A stretch of DNA of 61,797 bases, from positions 1-61,797 of the forward strand of contig JAEWGI010000008.1 of NCBI GenBank assembly GCA_023388355.1. The letters run 5' to 3'. Numbering within the stretch: the first letter of the stretch is position 1; every line of letters starts with the position of its first letter. Positions 60,797 to 61,797 of the stretch are shown here, piece by piece. A program made the position numbers and the translations under genes. The DNA is from Pseudomonadota bacterium (GTDB lineage Bacteria; Pseudomonadota; Gammaproteobacteria; Xanthomonadales; Xanthomonadaceae). The notes beneath the pieces were generated by a model, which was given only the letters and a program-made list of their open reading frames with translations, ran no database searches and was not told where the DNA came from.

Positions 60797-61797
60797 TCCG
60801 CCATCTCCCCCAGCATCCGCATGATGTTGGCGGTCACGGCTTTCAGCTCGGCGTCGATGACTTCCAGCGGGCGCGGCGGCTCGAACACATAGAAGTGGCG
60901 GTTGAACGGAATCTCGTATCCGACCTTGGTCTTCGCCTCGTCGATCCAGGCATCCGGCGCATGCGGCAGCACCTCACGCTCGAAATAGGCCTGGATGCCC
61001 TGCCCCAGCGGCACGTTCTCGGTGTCGCGCAGGGCGCTGTCCGGCTGCGGCTTGCCCTTCTGCTTGCCCTTCTGGCCAAGGACGATATTGCCGGCCCCGT
61101 CGCGCAGCGGGCGCTCGACGGTGATGGTGGTGTAGCCGAACTCCTCGTTGGCGAACACGCGGCTGATCGGCACGCGCCTGAGGCGGCCGCCTTCGGGCGC
61201 CACCGGCGGCGTTTCGGCACCGGTGGCGGTGACCAGCACCGGCTCGCCCAGTGGCTGGCCCTTGGCATCCAGCGCGGTGACCAGTTCGGCCTCGGTGAAC
61301 TCGCCGAACAGGCGGGTGACGGTGGCGATATGCGCCTCGCCCAGCTCCTTGCGCTTGGAGCCCAGGCTCTTGCGCATCTTGCGCCAGAAGCCGCTGGCGT
61401 CGATCAGCCGCACTTGGCCGCGGCGGTCGTCGGGCTTCTTGTTGCTGACGATCCAGACGTATGTGGCGATGCCGGTGTTGTAGAACATGTCGGTCGGTAG
61501 GCCGATGATGGCCTCGACCAGATCGTTCTCCAGCAGGTAGCGGCGGATCTCGCTCTCGCCACTCCCCGCCCCGCCGGTGAACAGCGGCGAGCCGTTGAGC
61601 ACGATGCCGAAGCGGCTGCCGCCCTCGCCGTTGACCACCGGCGCCATCTTCGACACCAGGTGCAGCAGGAACAGCATCGAGCCGTCGGACACGCGCGGCA
61701 GTCCGGGGCCGAAGCGGCCGTCGAAGCCCTTCTGCTCGTGCTCGTCGCGCACGGCCTTCTGCACCTTCTTCCACTCCACGCCGAACGGCGGGTTGGA
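60793..61797 (-). CDS. hsdM: type I restriction-modification DNA methyltransferase subunit (N-terminus beyond window)
   Basis: The last 334 residues of an N6-adenine methyltransferase. At the window edge the reverse strand encodes S-N-P-P-F-G, the catalytic NPPF motif IV, followed by VEWKKVQKAV. Further on are SDGSMLFLLHLVSKMAPVVN, GGRFGIVLNGSPLFTGGAGS-type motif segments (SRFGIVLNGSPLFTG), GEIRRYLLENDLVEAIIGLP (motif region) and YVWIVSNKKP. The C-terminal helical part is unusually long, with an insertion near GVTATGAETPPVAPEGGRLR. The N-terminal AdoMet-binding half (motif I) lies beyond 61797. Confidence 0.93.
   Translation of the reverse strand, partial: SNPPFGVEWKKVQKAVRDEHEQKGFDGRFGPGLPRVSDGSMLFLLHLVSKMAPVVNGEGGSRFGIVLNGSPLFTGGAGSGESEIRRYLLENDLVEAIIGLPTDMFYNTGIATYVWIVSNKKPDDRRGQVRLIDASGFWRKMRKSLGSKRKELGEAHIATVTRLFGEFTEAELVTALDAKGQPLGEPVLVTATGAETPPVAPEGGRLRRVPISRVFANEEFGYTTITVERPLRDGAGNIVLGQKGKQKGKPQPDSALRDTENVPLGQGIQAYFEREVLPHAPDAWIDEAKTKVGYEIPFNRHFYVFEPPRPLEVIDAELKAVTANIMRMLGEMAE

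Noticed and set aside
1..61797. tRNA or rRNA genes
   Set aside because: I looked for the T-loop GTTCGAATC-type block and anticodon stems in the gaps and saw none; a covariance-model scan would be needed to exclude them fully.

Overview
The window is a high-GC chromosomal segment, most likely from the Xanthomonadaceae/Lysobacteraceae (Lysobacter/Luteimonas-like). Supporting signs are a Bpt-type leucyltransferase, PurT, minCDE, an M2 peptidase, a lysyl-endopeptidase-like exoprotease, a LexA2-ImuA-ImuB-DnaE2 mutagenesis cassette and GTAG-type REP elements. The genus is inferred from protein resemblance only; no rRNA or tRNA gene was seen.

1-14 kb: core and housekeeping genes. An ECF-type sigma factor carries a membrane-spanning tail. 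It is followed by a secreted EF-hand protein, bpt overlapping an endonuclease/exonuclease/phosphatase lipoprotein, and purT. Divergent from purT is a three-gene SPFH / small membrane protein / ribbon-helix-helix operon whose promoter is overlaid by two TGATATCA sites. Then come small envelope genes, a VanY-like peptidase, an SRPBCC protein and a NarL-type two-component pair.

14-30 kb: a GNAT gene coupled to minC-minD-minE; a HEACH-motif protein; an M2 dipeptidase lipoprotein; a secreted lysyl-endopeptidase-like protease; a Bcr/CflA exporter; gcvP behind a tandem glycine riboswitch; and a convergent EAL phosphodiesterase.

30-39 kb: an SOS mutagenesis operon, lexA2-imuA-imuB-dnaE2-alkB, with a GTAC-N4-GTAC operator at its head. 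Back to back with it is an AbrB/Doc toxin-antitoxin pair, then a thioredoxin and an attachment-family gene, and the decayed tail of a manganese catalase.

39-52.7 kb: transporters (DHA2 MFS, MATE, CDF), an aminopropyltransferase, a MASE1-PAS-GGDEF cyclase, a YaiL-like protein, a duplicated small gene with one copy broken, and a MrfA/MrfB-like repair pair.

52.9-61.8 kb: a defence island on the minus strand. hsdM (cut by the window edge), hsdS and two nuclease-fold proteins overlap end to start. After a short gap come an HTH-nucleotidyltransferase, a HEPN protein and hsdR, which also overlap. A perfect inverted repeat at the start of the second block suggests that the MNT protein regulates its own promoter and, with it, hsdR.

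A GC-rich palindromic repeat family (core CCTTCCCCCGC/GCGGGGGAAGG, often paired with CCCTCCCCCG/CGGGGGAGGG) runs through the window. It lies between genes, between imuB and dnaE2, and inside reading frames: about 20 residues in GcvP and about 140 residues in ImuA.
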